Shown: positions 1-10,395 of the stretch, piece by piece
How positions within the stretch are numbered: position 1 is the stretch's first letter
Layout of the letters: the number at the start of each line of letters is the position of its first letter
Assembly: GCA_949825065.1 (NCBI GenBank)
Contig: OX463865.1
Coordinates: 16,073,763-16,137,762, forward strand
Direction of reading: 5' to 3'
DNA from: Odontocerum albicorne
Lineage: Eukaryota; Arthropoda; Insecta; Trichoptera; Odontoceridae
DNA: 64,000 nucleotides
Notes under the pieces: generated by a model
Database searches by the model: none
Told to the model about the DNA's origin: nothing
What the model saw: the letters and a program-made list of their open reading frames with translations, nothing else
Program-made: the position numbers and the translations under genes

Positions 1-205
1 AAACGAAGAACAAGAAATGTATGGTTAGATTAAGTTAATGATATTTTGAACGAAGTAAACGAAGCAAGTCAGAGAAATCGTAGAAGTTGTATGAGAAGGT
101 ATATAGATGTTGAGGAGGCTAAGAATGTGTGTCGAGACAGGAAAATTTAGCGCTTTGTCTTCTCTGCTTATCCTGACAGAGAAATGGCATGGTGGTACGT
201 ATATA
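1..205 (+). mobile_element. LINE family H, 3' end fragment
   Basis: The plus strand reads as the C-terminal tail of a non-LTR retrotransposon: it encodes a K-R-R-T-R-N-V-W-L-D segment, then R-N-R-R-S-C-M-R-R, and ends near F-S-A-Y-P. The same tail recurs at 44545-44860 (+), 48245-48720 (-), 50095-50430 (-) and 53380-53620 (-). Stops break the frame, so it is a dead 5'-truncated copy cut by the window edge. The assignment to a LINE is from the resemblance of the R-G-R-P-R-K-x-W-x-D and F-x-A-Y-P motifs to reverse-transcriptase C-termini. Confidence 0.55.
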
Positions 206-540
206 TTTAGAAGCTATAACACGAACAAACATGAATCGCGAAAATGTTCAGTTCATATAAAACTCCTCAAAATGTTGCAAAAGTATTCTTGAACTCTGTT
301 ACTCTTGGAAAGTTCTCAACGACCGAGTTTAAAACGGTGGAATCAAAATGAATGGAATCTGTCTGGTAAATCTGCATGTTTCAGTTTCAAAACAGAAACT
401 CTCATACAAATATTGCAAGAGGTACATACTCGTACGTATAAACACAGCATCACACTCTCCCTGTCAGAGTAGGCAGATCGTCGTTATGCAATTATATGAG
501 TCAATGTACTAAAACTTATTAAAAAAAAAAGTTAATTTCA
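206..540. other. No recognisable feature
   Basis: AT-rich sequence after the LINE tail. No open frame of note, no tandem repeat and no terminal repeat was seen. Confidence 0.5.
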
Positions 541-800
541 GACAGTTACAATTTTTGACTAACTAAGCTTTAAAAATTTTACAATCGATCTATAGTGGAA
601 AAGTTCCTCGAAGAAACACAACGTTCATTCAACACGGTAAAAATAATGCTTTTAGTAAATCAAATCGGCGGATTATAGAGATTCGATGGCCCATAATTTA
701 TATTCCTCTTTTTGCTTTCTTTTTTGCAAAGAAAAGAATGAATTATGAATTTTATTCGTTCAATCAATCATCAAATAATTGATTTTTATTTTTATTATAA
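541..800 (-). mobile_element. LINE family G, 3'-end fragment (reverse)
   Basis: The stretch containing 'tcgatctatagtggaaaag' and 'cttttagtaaatcaaat' repeats at 940-1025 plus 1722-1760, at 54330-54430, and in reverse complement at 59360-59480. In the 59 kb copy it follows LINE coding sequence, so here it is the non-coding 3' part of family G read on the minus strand. Confidence 0.5.
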
Positions 801-1206
801 CAGGATTTTTATTTTATTAATTATAATACACATTCCACCCAAACTAGGATGATTTGAGCCTTCAAATAAATCAATATAATAAAACCAATTAAAAAAAATA
901 CAATTCTAGATAATTTAAAGGTTTAACTGATAAAGCTTAAAGAAATGAATAATCGATCTTTAAGTGGAAAAGTTCTTCGAAGAAAGAAGAAACGTTCATT
1001 GGACGCGATAAAGATATGACTTTTATATTGTATACAGTTAAGGCATTAACGTTGTGGAGGTTTAAAGACATTGTAATTTATTTTTTATCAAACACTGTTT
1101 ATTCCACTTTTTTGTGACGGTATAACCCTACCAGTTTCAAGGCTTTCACTTCATCTTCAGGGGAGCACAAACAAGACTAAATGCTGTTCGAACTAGTAAT
1201 GGGTAA

Positions 1207-1581
1207 GGCAACAATGAAATACTTAGCAACAGTGGTGTGTATAAACTTTTATGTGCTGACTGTGATAATTTCTATATAGGAAAGACGGGAAGATCTTTTG
1301 AAAAGAGATTTCGTGAACACAAATCCTCCTTAACAAATTCTCTAATTTATTCTCAAATGGCTAATCATTGTCACCGTGAAAACCATACTTTTTCTATCGA
1401 TGATGCCAAATTCTTACATATCAGTAGTAACGGAAATAAATTGGACAGATTAGAGGCCCTACAAATTTCTAAGTCAGTACATCGATACGAACATCTGGTG
1501 AACAGTTATATCCCAAAAATCTATCCGCTCTTGGCCGAAATCATCCCATGCCTCCCTCACTCCTCAGACCCCAACCGTTGA
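1207..1581 (+). CDS. GIY-YIG endonuclease domain of a Penelope-like element (partial)
   Basis: The open frame from the stop at 1204 to 1581 encodes about 124 residues. S-G-V-Y-K-L-L-C supplies the GIY-equivalent motif, C-x2-C spacing follows (L-C-A-D-C), then F-Y-I-G-K-T-G-R gives the YIG motif, and R-S-F-x3-R-x-R-E-H supplies the conserved Arg and His. In Penelope-like retroelements this domain nicks target DNA for insertion and lies C-terminal to the reverse transcriptase. The reverse transcriptase is absent here, so this is a fragment; no upstream ATG is convincing because the domain begins internally. The open frame ends P-N-R-stop just before the right arm. A decayed homologue of its last residues lies at 48765-48855. 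Confidence 0.8.
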   Translation, partial: GNNEILSNSGVYKLLCADCDNFYIGKTGRSFEKRFREHKSSLTNSLIYSQMANHCHRENHTFSIDDAKFLHISSNGNKLDRLEALQISKSVHRYEHLVNSYIPKIYPLLAEIIPCLPHSSDPNR

Positions 1582-1633
1582 AGCGTGTATATCGATACCA
1601 GTTCGCACAGCATTTAGTCTTATTTGTGCTCCC

Positions 1634-1678
1634 CTGAAGAGGAGGTGAAAGCCTTGAAACCGGTAGGGTTATACCGTC
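1634..1678 (+). ncRNA. Hammerhead-ribozyme-like core in the right PLE arm
   Basis: CTGAAGA (1634-1640) would be the C3-A9 core. GAGG and CCTT can form stem II around a TGAAAG loop. GAAAC (1656-1660) would be G12-C15.2. CGGTA pairs with TACCG for stem III with one bulged C, and GTC at 1676-1678 would be the cleavage triplet. Weak points: one unpaired base between A9 and stem II, and no clean stem I next to the core (a CTTGTTTGT-type stretch upstream could pair with ACAAAAAAG downstream). Hammerheads are established in PLE terminal repeats. The left arm carries the same core on the minus strand at 1160-1116. Confidence 0.5.
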
Positions 1679-2084
1679 ACAAAAAAGTGAAATAAACAGT
1701 GTTTGATAAAAATAAATTACAATATGACTTTTAGTAAATTAAATCTATCTCGCAAAGGAAACCCGAAAAATACCTGGTCTATTGTTTAACCATCCAAACC
1801 ACACTAGCAGCTAGGATTCTCCACAATACCCATTCTTTAACGTTGAGTTGCCACGAAGTTTTATTAAATAAAATATGTATCGCAATGTCCAACCGAAAAA
1901 TACATGGTCTATATTTTCGTCATCCATCCACACTCACAGCCGGTATTCTCCACAATACCCATTAGAAAAGCCACCATGACATATTAAAAAAAAAACATTC
2001 GTATTGACTGATTTGGTATTTATATCATACTAATATTTAAATGTAAAAAACATAATAAACTTTAATTAAAGTTAAAAGTAATAT

Positions 2085-2480
2085 TTTATTTATTTTATAC
2101 ATGACAAGAAATATACATAATTTTCGAAAAAACAACAAGTCATTTAATTCGGACACACAATTTGAATGGATCTGGGTTTGTTGCCTTTCATTTGTCGTGT
2201 TCCCAGTAAACTGGGCTTTTGCCTGTATCTCACTGAGGACATATATCATGAAAGAAAAAATCGATACTTCTTTCCAATTTTGGATAACCCTGTTGCACAT
2301 TCTCATCAACCTGACAAACAGTGACACTCAATTACATATGTATACATCACGCGAAATCAAACTCCTCACACTTCATCACTCCAGACAGACCAAAACATTC
2401 ATCCCACAATATATCGCACACAATCATAAAACAAAAAAAAATAATATATGTATATAAATATATAAATACAAAACAATAAA
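2085..2480 (-). mobile_element. LINE family B, 3' untranslated fragment (reverse)
   Basis: This stretch repeats closely at 25080-25450 (-), more weakly at 36470-36880 (-), and in reverse complement at 55330-55640 (+). In the 25 kb and 55 kb copies it follows the C-terminus of a LINE reverse transcriptase, so it is that family's 3' UTR. The open frames crossing it are accidental. Confidence 0.6.
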
Positions 2481-4040
2481 AAAAAAACCTGTTTCGTTTC
2501 ACAAAAGCATTGACATATCTGTCATTTTAATATAAGTTTTTGTTTGGATTTTAAGGATTTAATTACTCTGTTTATGGATTTGATCATTTTGTTTAAAAAT
2601 GTTCGGTTCAATAAAAAACAAAACAAATAAATCCCCAATGTCTTAACAATCGTGGAAGAAGTAGAGGAACATAATATATTCAAGGATAAGGAAGGGAAAC
2701 CATCAGTGACGCCAATGATTATGAAAGCTCATAACAAAGGATTTAAAAAGTACCTTGCAAAATATTCCTTATGCAAAAAAAAAATTCGAACCAAAGTTCC
2801 AATTTTTATATTAAATTTCTCAACACTCCTCTTTCCCTCTATTTTCGATACGGCGGCCTTCGAACCATATTGAGAGTTCAATAAAAAAAGTTTTTTTTTT
2901 ACATTCGCTTAATTCTTCCGTCTATAGAAATGCCCATATTTCATGAATCGGCCCGAAAAACTTTTTTACTATCCCCTCCACACTGCTTTTGTACTACCTA
3001 CCCCCCCCCTCTTTTTTCGGTCTGTACCCCCCCCACGAAGCTCACACCTGGCGAAGTCAAAAAGGGCGGGAAAAAAAATCATTTCTTCATCGACAAAAAG
3101 CGCGCGTTAGTTTGTGAGAAAATCAAATTTATCTAACTCGCCGAACACGGAATGTTGCAGGGCTGAAGAATTTATGATTGATTATTATCATCATCGACGC
3201 TTTCTTCACTTTCTTTCATCATCACAGTCTGCTTAGTCCTCTGTAGACATAAACATCCCATCTTCTTCAACATTTCTTCTAGTATAACATATTGAACTTT
3301 CAATTTCCTCAATGTATGAAGACATAATAAACTTGCATGCGTATGAGTAAATGTTTGAAATAACGAAATGCGTAAAACAAGGGTGCGTGATGTCACCCAC
3401 TTGCTTAGCGTGAAGCCATATTTTTAAACCACAGTCATTTTAAGTTTGAGTTAATACATTTTATGTAGCTTATCGTGAATTTATATAGTGCTCATAAGCA
3501 AAAAAAAAACACTTTTGAAAACCCTGCCAAACGAATGGCTGCAGCAGATAAAACTGTCGATCATTGAGACCTGCCGGACGTCTTGGAAGTTGAATCTCAT
3601 TACCATCAGATATTTCGGTTAAATCTCTCTAAAATGTGTACTTGCTGAAATGCAACAGTACGCACACAATTGACCAATACACGAACAGGTGTCTTACGTC
3701 TACAGGATGGCTGACAAAAATCGGTAACGAGAGATAGCCTGTGATCATCATCATACAAGACAATTAAGCGGGCTTATTAACGCATCTCAACTTAACAGAA
3801 AGCACCTTGTTACAAAGACTTTTTTGTAAAAACCAGACTACATATCTTTAAAGGACAATGGTTTCAACGAAGTAATTAAATAATTAAAATATTTTTCGTC
3901 TAACACGACTTACTGAAATTCAGATTTTCTGTATTTGATAACCCTGATAATGCCTTATAGTTAACAGAAATCCTTGCAACATCCTTATTTCCTTGTCCTC
4001 TATTTCATTTCATCCAATTTGAAGGGCTGGATGAAAGAAA
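2481..4040. other. Unassigned AT-rich region
   Basis: No gene recognised. Short open frames at 2652-2873 and 2930-3136 (the latter over C- and T-rich runs near 3000) show no family motif. A piece near 2490-2570 shares short words with 56690-56760 and 59600-59690, so it is probably an old repeat. A stretch of several poly-A and poly-C runs lies at 2880-3090. Confidence 0.4.
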
Positions 4041-4157
4041 ATTTCAAATGAAAATGTTTTTTTTTGGATTGCTGTGTCGTAAATACCGTATAAATACTCG
4101 TAAATACTCTGAAATACTCGTAAATACTCTGAACAAAAAAAAAACAATATTTATTTT

Positions 4158-4300
4158 TATATTATTTATAGTTAAGGCATTAACATTGTGGAGGTTTAAG
4201 GACATTGTAATGTGTTTTATCAAACACTGTTTATTCAACATTAAAGGATTATACCGTGACATAATGTGGAATAAACAGTGTTTGATAAAACAAATCACAA
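4158..4300. mobile_element. PLE-derived palindromic insertion, short form lacking the ribozyme core
   Basis: The long arm starts with 'tatagttaaggcattaaca', then a left 'caaacactgtttattcaac' and a right 'gtggaataaacagtgttt' face each other around a short centre. The CTGANGA/GAAAC part has been lost. Probable imperfect 12-bp target duplication: AATATTTATTTT at 4146-4157 and AATCTTTATTTA at 4301-4312 (10/12 identical). Confidence 0.6.
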
Positions 4301-4384
4301 AATCTTTATTTAAACTTAAAATAACCACCTTGGAGTTACTAGGAATATAATTATATGTAAAAAAATAGCAGTATTTTGTACATT

Positions 4385-4470
4385 TTTAATTACTGATGGG
4401 TTCGAGTCTCGAGATGGGTTGTCCTGAAGAAGAGTTAATTCTCTAAATGGCACTTGAAAAATTATTATTT
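4385..4470 (+). repeat. Repeat C fragment
   Basis: Contains a polymerase III B-box-like 'GGTTCGAGTCTCGAG' followed by 'ctctaaatggcac'. The same block occurs at 11155-11240 and 26355-26440 (+), and at 45530-45625 and 49815-49890 (-). It may be a SINE tail or an old tRNA-derived repeat. Confidence 0.45.
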
Positions 4471-4509
4471 TATTATTATATGATTAAAAGTCTGTAAGCA
4501 ACAGCGTTT

Positions 4510-4790
4510 TAATGTTATAAGAGTATATAAGTTACAAAACGTCATTACAAAAATAAATTCAGATGGCAATATACTGCAAGTAAAACCAGTCTGAGATAAT
4601 AAATCTGTAACTCCTAGTAAATCGGGAATGAAACACATTATATAACTGACTAGAAATTAAGAGTTTATTCATTCGCTTTTTAAAGCACGCCAAGGGCGGA
4701 GCAAGTCTAACATTGGTTTGTAACTGGTTCCAGAGCCTCACTGCATGGACAGTAAAGAACGACATAAACAACGAAGCGTGATGAACTGGG
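4510..4790 (-). pseudogene. LINE family F reverse transcriptase, C-terminal fragment
   Basis: The minus-strand open frame at 4559-4771 begins F-F-T-V-H-A-V-R-L-W-N-Q-L and continues A-C-F-K-K-R, the C-terminal signature of a LINE reverse transcriptase (R-x-L-W-N-x-L-P ... S-L-x-x-F-K-x-R). It matches the longer copies at 10396-10790 and 36117-36428. It is a short relic, not a host gene. Confidence 0.65.
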
Positions 4791-4799
4791 AAGGTCAGT

Positions 4800-6060
4800 A
4801 CGAGTATATCTTATTTGGAGCATAGCGTATTTATTTTTATTTAATAATATTCTTTTTTTTCTAATCTACATGTACAAGGGTGTGCAATACTTTTCAATCA
4901 AACACTTTTCTGATTGGTTGTGGGAAATCGACATATGACAATAAACCCACCAATTTGTATTGTACATTATGGAAACGTAAAACAGAAAAATACATTTTTA
5001 TTTCCATTTAATTTAATATATCAACATTCGAGTTTTTTTTAAATAGTGCGTGTTTCTTCTTTTTTTGTGACTGAAACTCGCATATTCTTGTTTTTTTACA
5101 CCCTACATTAGTTCCTCGAGGATTTAATAAAATATCAGGCCTCCAAAGCCTTAACCTTGTAGTTTTCTTAGAAAAATTAAGGCATTTGAGAATATCCAGC
5201 TGACGTTACACCAAAGATTCCAGCACCGGCCAGTTTGAGCGCTTTCTTTCGAAAAACCTTAATTAGCTCCATACAAAAAACTTTACCTATTCATTCACAC
5301 CTTAATACTTTATACTTTCCCAACTTTCTTCTACAATTCTATACGTCTTGTTAACTATACTTGGGGGCTGAATTCTATATCTCGTTAGTTTTTCAAGTCA
5401 ACCCTTTAAAAAAATAATTAAGCTTAATTGGACGTTTATGTTTCTTTTTAAACAATATTACTACTTAGGTCCAAAAGTTTTCAACCTGAACAAATTAGAG
5501 CGCCCATCACATGGTTAGGCGATGTAACATTTGAAATTAATACATCTACCTTCATTAGTATGTTGCCTTGAACCTATAGAAGACGTGTTGAATCGTTATA
5601 TTATGAAATGTTAAACATTTAATATTGCGCGGTTATCAAGTTTTTTTTTCAAAAGAAGAGAAAATCCTAGCAGAAATTAAACGATATAAAGATGCTTTCT
5701 ATGGAAAATTAAACAGTTTTACGTAGGCAGATTATCAATTCAAGATGACCCTCGTGAATGTATACTCATACCAGCAGAAGCACTCACTCCAGGAACAGTT
5801 GGATTAGTGCAAGAACAAGTGATACAAGAGTAAAATCAAAATAAATAGCAGGAAGCTGTGGTTTCGCATTAAGACGTCTCATATTGTGTTATACCATGTA
5901 TATTGTTATACCATGTATATTGTGTTATACCATGTATATAGTTTATTTTTTATGAGAGTTTTGGTGGTGTTATTATAATTTCATACTTTTGTGTTGATTA
6001 TTTTTTTAATGATTTTTTTTTCATTTATTTTATGTGAAAAGAAAGTAATTTTTTGTTATA
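4800..6060. other. Unassigned region with a SINE-A tail
   Basis: No gene recognised. At 4905-4975 the plus strand carries the SINE-A/F-LINE tail ('gattggttgtggg', 'caataaacccacca'). At 5885-5942 there are three copies of a unit around 'ttataccatgtatattg'. The rest is AT-rich with no motif that I recognise. Confidence 0.45.
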
Positions 6061-6064
6061 CTCG

Positions 6065-6810
6065 TAAATTAACATTTTCTCAAAAGTATATTGTACACTT
6101 GATTAATAAACATTTTCTCAAAAGTATATTGTAGACTTGATAAATAAACCTTTTCTCAATAGTATATTGTACTTTTAATAAATAAACGTTTTCTCAATAG
6201 TATATTGTACACTTGATAAACATTTTCTTAATAGTATATTGTACACTTGATAAATAAACATTTTCTCAATAGTACAGTGTACACTTGATAAATAAACCTT
6301 TTCTCAATAGTATATTGTACTTTTAATAAATAAACGTTTTCTCAATAGTACAATATATTGTACACTTGATAAATAAACATTTTCTCAATAGTATATTGTA
6401 CACTTGATAAATAAACATTTTCTCAATAGTACAGTGTACACTTGATAAATAAACCTTTTCTCTATAGTATATTGTACTTTTAATAAATAAATGTTTTCTC
6501 AATAGTACAATATATTGTACACTTGATAAATAAACATTTTCTCAATAGTATATTGTACACTTGATAAATAAACATTTTCTCAAAAGTATATTGTAGACTT
6601 GATAAATAAACATTTTCTCAATAGTATATTGTACACTTGATAAATAAACATTTTCTCAAAAGTATATTGTAGACTTGATAAATAAACATTTTCTCAGTAG
6701 TATATTGTAGACTTGATAAATAAACATTTTCTCAAAAGTACGAGTATATTGTAGACTCGATAAATAAACATTTTCTCAAAAGTATATTGTACACTCGATA
6801 AATAAATAAA
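6065..6810. repeat. 38-bp AT-rich minisatellite
   Basis: About 19-20 head-to-tail copies of a unit that includes 'cattttctcaatagtatat' and 'tgtacacttgataaataa'. Variants differ by substitutions (caatag/caaaag, tacact/tagact) and by small losses such as a shortened 'gtacttttaataaa' form. It has no coding capacity. Confidence 0.9.
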
Positions 6811-6849
6811 AATATGATGCTGAAAAAGAATGAACACAGTAGCAGGGAA

Positions 6850-7310
6850 AATTAATCAGATTTGCTGTGAGAGTTTTAACGTAACTTAAGGGGTTCGACA
6901 AGGGCGCATACTCTCTCTTCAGCTTTTCAACATCTATAGGGAATATCATAAGAAAGTCATTGGGAAACTGTTATGGTGAGATTAATGCTGGAGGAGAAGA
7001 TATCTCGAACATAATATTTGTAATTACACTATCGTTACTGCAAGCTCTTTTGAAGAAATAACCTCTCTTATAATCTACGAGTCTGAGAGCAAAAATCTCG
7101 TTCTTCAAATAAATAAATCGAAAACAAAAGTTGTGATTCTTGTCTGGAAAAATCAACTTTTAACAATCGATACTTTTCAAGATCCTTAGGCACTAAAGAA
7201 ATGTCATTATTTTGGATCTTACATGCCAGATTATGATGAAAATAGTAAACACGGAGTTAAAATAAAAAGTGCTATGACAAAGAACTCTGTTGATAAATAA
7301 AAACTGTCTT
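6850..7310 (+). pseudogene. LINE reverse-transcriptase palm/thumb fragment, R-type
   Basis: Reading the plus strand across several frames gives G-V-R-Q-G-R-I-L-S near 6890 (family motif G-V-R-Q-G-C-x-L-S-P), L-F-N-I-Y, then S-N-I-I-F directly before the place where the catalytic A-D-D should be. That box is destroyed here (TTTGTAATTACACTATC), though the downstream thumb-like residues Q-I-N-K-S-K-T-K and G-S-Y-M-P-D remain. This is a frameshifted relic of an endonuclease/RT-type LINE. Confidence 0.6.
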
Positions 7311-8090
7311 CCTGTGTAATATCTTAGAGTATTTTTCCATCGATTTTTATAAATTTAAGTCGAAATCTTTGATGAATAGAATTTAGTGTTGTAATATATG
7401 TTCACATCAACCCTTTTAATGATTAAATTCACAGGTTTCATAAATAATTCATTTCTGAGTCCAATTGCCGGCATATGAATATCATTTGACAGCGGTTGTC
7501 TCGGGTATATATCCTGCATGACATCCCGTATGACAGAGATCGTTCCCCTGTGACGCTATGTGACGCTTTGTGACGCTACGTGACGCTGTCTTAGGCTTTG
7601 TGATACGGGACTGCCTTGAAATGTGATGTATATCGATCTTAGAAGGTAAAAATATAATATTACAGTCTTCCCCCTGTTTTCGCGGGATGTCTATTTTATT
7701 ATTTGCAGAACCATCCGTGGAAACCAAAATCAACGGATACTAAAGATCTTTATTTTTTTATTAACAAATTATTGTACAAACATTTGTCAAGGCTATACCT
7801 ATATACAAATTTATTACTTAACTAATCTTACTTATATGTTATAATTTATGAACTTACTTAATCTTATTCTCCTACATATCATTTTATTTTATTTATTCAA
7901 TCTTAATATAAGAGATCTTATAAATACTTAACACCTACATACTACTTATAACTAGATAACAATTCTTACACTAATTATTTAGCAAAAACAAGTCCACTCG
8001 TTCAGGCTACTTGTATTCCATCACATTAACTCAGACCTTGTTCGTCCCAGCTAATACTGTAGGTGGACTAGTCAGCCAACAGATAATCCT
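7311..8090. other. Unassigned region
   Basis: No recognisable gene. At 7548-7590 there are four imperfect copies of a 'gtgacgct' unit. The minus open frame at 7482-7733 runs over that repeat and shows no family motif. 7740-8000 is AT-rich. Confidence 0.4.
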
Positions 8091-8450
8091 TCAGGAGCTT
8101 GTGCTTATAACGAAAGGGTAGGTCGGATTACTCTCGTAAGCCCCCAGGGCAGCGACTAAGGGATTGCTGTGATTTTGTTGGCTTTTATAGAACTTCACGG
8201 TCCAAGCGAGGATATGGTGTTGTAGGGTTTCTTCTCGCTGTTCGGCGTGAAGTCGGGTAAGGTTTGTTCTGGGATGGGTGTTAAAAGATATCTTGAATGC
8301 CTTGTTCTGCACTCTCTGGAGTTTCAGGTGATCCGTGTTGCTCACACTACCCCAAACGGGTGCAGCATAGGTCAAGATAGGACGAAAAAAGGTTTTATAG
8401 AGGAAGAGCTTATTTTTGGGTGAAAAGAAGCTGCGTCGATGAAATATCGA
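8091..8450 (-). pseudogene. LINE family J (jockey-like) reverse transcriptase, C-terminal fragment
   Basis: The minus strand is open from about 8450 to the stop at 8091: K-L-F-L-Y-K-T-F-F-R-P, then L-T-Y-A-A-P-V-W-G, then L-K-L-Q-R-V-Q-N-K. This order is diagnostic for the connection/thumb region of jockey-clade LINE reverse transcriptases. The piece is about 120 residues of a protein normally far longer. There are no frameshifts within it, but it is truncated at both ends. Confidence 0.75.
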
Positions 8451-8769
8451 ACTGATAGATCCTTATTTTAAATGGCGTAATATTTAATTTTAACCTACGT
8501 GCAGTCTATTTTACATAGTTTTATAGTATTTCATCCATATCTTTGAAATTATTGAAAATTTTATTGAATTGTGTATAAATAAACAACGTGATTTATCCGT
8601 TGTCAATTTGCATTGATCTTCTTCTGCATGTGACTCGTTTATTTTCGACAGTCTACTTGCAATTTCTACAATACCCGCTGCGCCTACAATTCCTATTATT
8701 ATATAACTTCGGTTCTAAAGCAAACAAATTGAGATTCAAATAATTAAAACCATTAATTTAATTCAATTT

Positions 8770-9006
8770 GTTTTATCAAACACTGTTAATTCCACTTTAT
8801 GTAACGGTATAAACCTACCGGTTTCAAGGCTTTCACCTCATCATCAAGGAAGCACAAACAAGACTTGTTTATGCTCCCCTAATGATGAGGTGAAAGCCTT
8901 GTAACCGGTAGGGTTATACCGTTACATAAAGTGAAATTAACAGTGTTTGATAAAACAAATTAAAATGTCTTTAAACCTTCACAATATAAATGCCTCAACT
9001 ATAAAT
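8770..9006. mobile_element. PLE-derived palindromic insertion
   Basis: Two inverted arms with 'caaacactgttaattccac' on the left and the matching complement on the right, and a centre of facing 'cacaaacaagac' words. The longer arm is on the right ('tgcctcaactataaa'). The plus-strand core is decayed (CTAATGA, GTAAC) while the minus-strand core keeps GAAAC. A partial flank duplication ATTAATTT is possible but not convincing. Confidence 0.65.
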
Positions 9007-9049
9007 AATGTACTCGTACAATTAATTTGACTAAGACACTGTCTTGATT

Positions 9050-9299
9050 TTTTTCATAATTATACAAATGCGTCCAAATCGGAGGAACCTGACTCCTATG
9101 AGGCAGGTGTATTTAACCCGGAAACAGACACAAAAGCGTTTTTTAAATTTATGCATCATTCTTCAGTTTTTATGGCTGAATGTGTGGCAATAAAAGAGGT
9201 CCTTAGAATTTGCGAGTACTTACTTTAAAAAAAAATTGTTATCATCTCTGATTCACTAAGTCGTCTTTGTTCAACTTCAGATAATTGTTTGTGTAACTC
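9050..9299 (+). pseudogene. LINE family G, RNase H domain fragment
   Basis: The plus strand encodes S-E-E-P-D-S-Y-E-A-G-V-F, then H-H-S-S-V-F-M-A-E-C-V-A-I-K-E, then an internal stop, then I-V-I-I-S-D-S-L-S. The A-E-x-x-A-I and S-D-S-x-S motifs with the expected spacing are the second and third catalytic blocks of a LINE RNase H. The frame is interrupted at 9299 by a minus-strand LINE insertion and resumes as family G C-terminal sequence at 9563. Confidence 0.7.
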
Positions 9300-9551
9300 T
9301 TCTTCTTCTTCTTAAACTTTCTGTAGACTCTCAAGAGTATGTTACTGCAGGATTGTCCTCCTGTGATGCTGAGCTCCAGCTATCTCTCCATCGTTTCGGG
9401 GGTCTCCCTGGCGGACGCCGTCCATCTGGCACCCCATGCAGAGCTATGTATGGAATTCTTGTGGAATTCATTCTCTGTACATGTTGGTACCAGTATCGTC
9501 GACGCTGTCGTCCCCATCTGACCACATCTCGGATCTCACAGACCTCTCGGA
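9300..9551 (-). mobile_element. 5'-truncated LINE family R inserted in LINE G
   Basis: The minus frame at 9331-9564 encodes I-R-D-V-V-R-W-G-R-Q-R-R-R-Y-W, H-V-Q-R-M, then P-P-G-R-P-P-K-R-W-R-D-S, the C-terminus of an RTE/endonuclease-RT type LINE. The 3' end (left side) finishes in a CTT run, that is (AAG)n on the element strand. TTGTGTAACTC occurs at 9289-9299 and again at 9552-9562, an 11-bp target duplication. The longer copy at 45683-46385 ends in the same microsatellite. Confidence 0.75.
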
Positions 9552-9562
9552 TTGTGTAACTC

Positions 9563-10080
9563 ATACAAATAAATAAGTTGCTTAATCAAAGTCAAGTTTT
9601 TCCAATTGAGGTCCTAAAAAGTAGATATTTCTCCAGCTTGGGTTTCTTCACATATTGGTATCACATGTTCTATCAGTTGTCTCCTATTTACTTTCTTACG
9701 GCTAGTAAGTAACTGATCTTTTAAATCAAATTAAACAACGTATGTTTTACCGATGGGGGTAGGATTGGGATAAAACTAAGGGCTGTAGATATAAATCAAT
9801 CCAACCATTTATCTCTTTGAAACCATGGTTTAACATAATAACAATTAACAAGATGGAAGTATCAGTTATGTGTCGTTTGCCGGCAGGCCACTGCATGGTG
9901 GCTAGTCACCTTTACAGAATGGGTATTGTGGAGTATCCCCATAGCCATATCTTTACAGCGTTCAATGACTGTTGCCTTTCATACTCCTTCGTGGAACTTT
10001 TCCACTTATAGATCGATTGTTTAATTTTTTAAGCTTAATCAGCTGAATCTTTAAGTAGTCTAGAATTTGTAGTTTTTAAA
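9563..10080 (+). pseudogene. LINE family G, C-terminal region and 3' end
   Basis: After the insertion the plus strand continues to an open frame at 9817-10011: K-P-W-F-N near its start, then M-C-R-L-P-A-G-H-C-M-V-A-S-H-L-Y-R-M-G-I-V-E. This is the R-L-x-x-G-H ... Y-L-x-R-M-G segment that precedes the zinc knuckle in jockey/R1-type LINEs. The expected Cys cluster is degraded. It is followed by the non-coding 3' region shared with 541-800 and 59360-59590. Confidence 0.6.
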
Positions 10081-10094
10081 ATTAGTGAAATGAT

Positions 10095-10395
10095 ATTTAT
10101 TTAACACTTTTATTGCAATACAATCTGTCGGGCTTATTGCCAGGCGGCAATCTCTTCCAACCAACCAGACAAAAGTAAATGAAGCAAGTTACGTGGTCGC
10201 ATAAATCATTCAAATGACTATCCATCCATACGAAATCCATAAACATATACGTGAGAACATGCCCACAAACCCCACAAAGACGGACAATCACCCGAACATT
10301 ATTTTTCATATAAAGTGAGATATCATCAATCAAAAGGAAAGGAAAGGATGGTAGAGAGGAAAGGAAATGAAAAATCAGGAATGAAACACGTTATT
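10095..10395 (-). mobile_element. LINE family F, 3' untranslated region
   Basis: This stretch repeats nearly base for base at 35813-36116 and 50440-50745 (-) and in part at 37685-37905 (+). It follows the family F reverse-transcriptase stop codon. Its terminal part, read on the minus strand, contains 'ggttggttggaagagattgc' and 'caataagcccg', which are also the tail of SINE-A. It ends in an ATAAA-rich tail, consistent with family F being the SINE's partner LINE. Confidence 0.75.

Larger units (their letters stand above)
1026..1721 (+). mobile_element. Penelope-like element, GIY-YIG remnant between inverted terminal arms
   Basis: The element has a left arm (1026-about 1200) that is the reverse complement of the right arm (about 1590-1721), and between them the GIY-YIG domain of a Penelope-like element. 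It is flanked by ATATGACTTTTA at 1014-1025 and again at 1722-1733, a perfect 12-bp target-site duplication. There is no reverse-transcriptase domain, so the copy is truncated. PLEs are known to end in GIY-YIG and to be bounded by repeats that may be inverted. The arms are those found without an open frame at 4158, 8770, 12718, 22645, 39855 and 60321. Confidence 0.8.
815..1990 (-). mobile_element. LINE family G, 3' part, interrupted by a Penelope-like insertion
   Basis: On the minus strand the 1860-1980 part encodes a R-M-G-I-V-E-N type segment followed by a Cys-rich piece and 'D-H-V-F-F', with frameshifts. This resembles the C-terminal zinc-knuckle region of jockey/R1-type LINEs. The same protein piece occurs at 9817-10011 (+) and 59210-59340 (+). 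A 696-bp PLE sits inside the copy at 1026-1721, flanked by an exact 12-bp duplication, so the LINE is older than the PLE. The end at about 830-850 carries a segment antisense to family F coding sequence, a junction seen in several copies. Confidence 0.55.

Noticed and set aside
2101..2457. 118-residue plus open frame
   Set aside because: It lies on the reverse strand of a LINE 3' UTR found in at least three other places with the frame broken.
7482..7733. 83-residue minus open frame as a gene
   Set aside because: It runs over short 'gtgacgct' repeats and has no motif or plausible start context.
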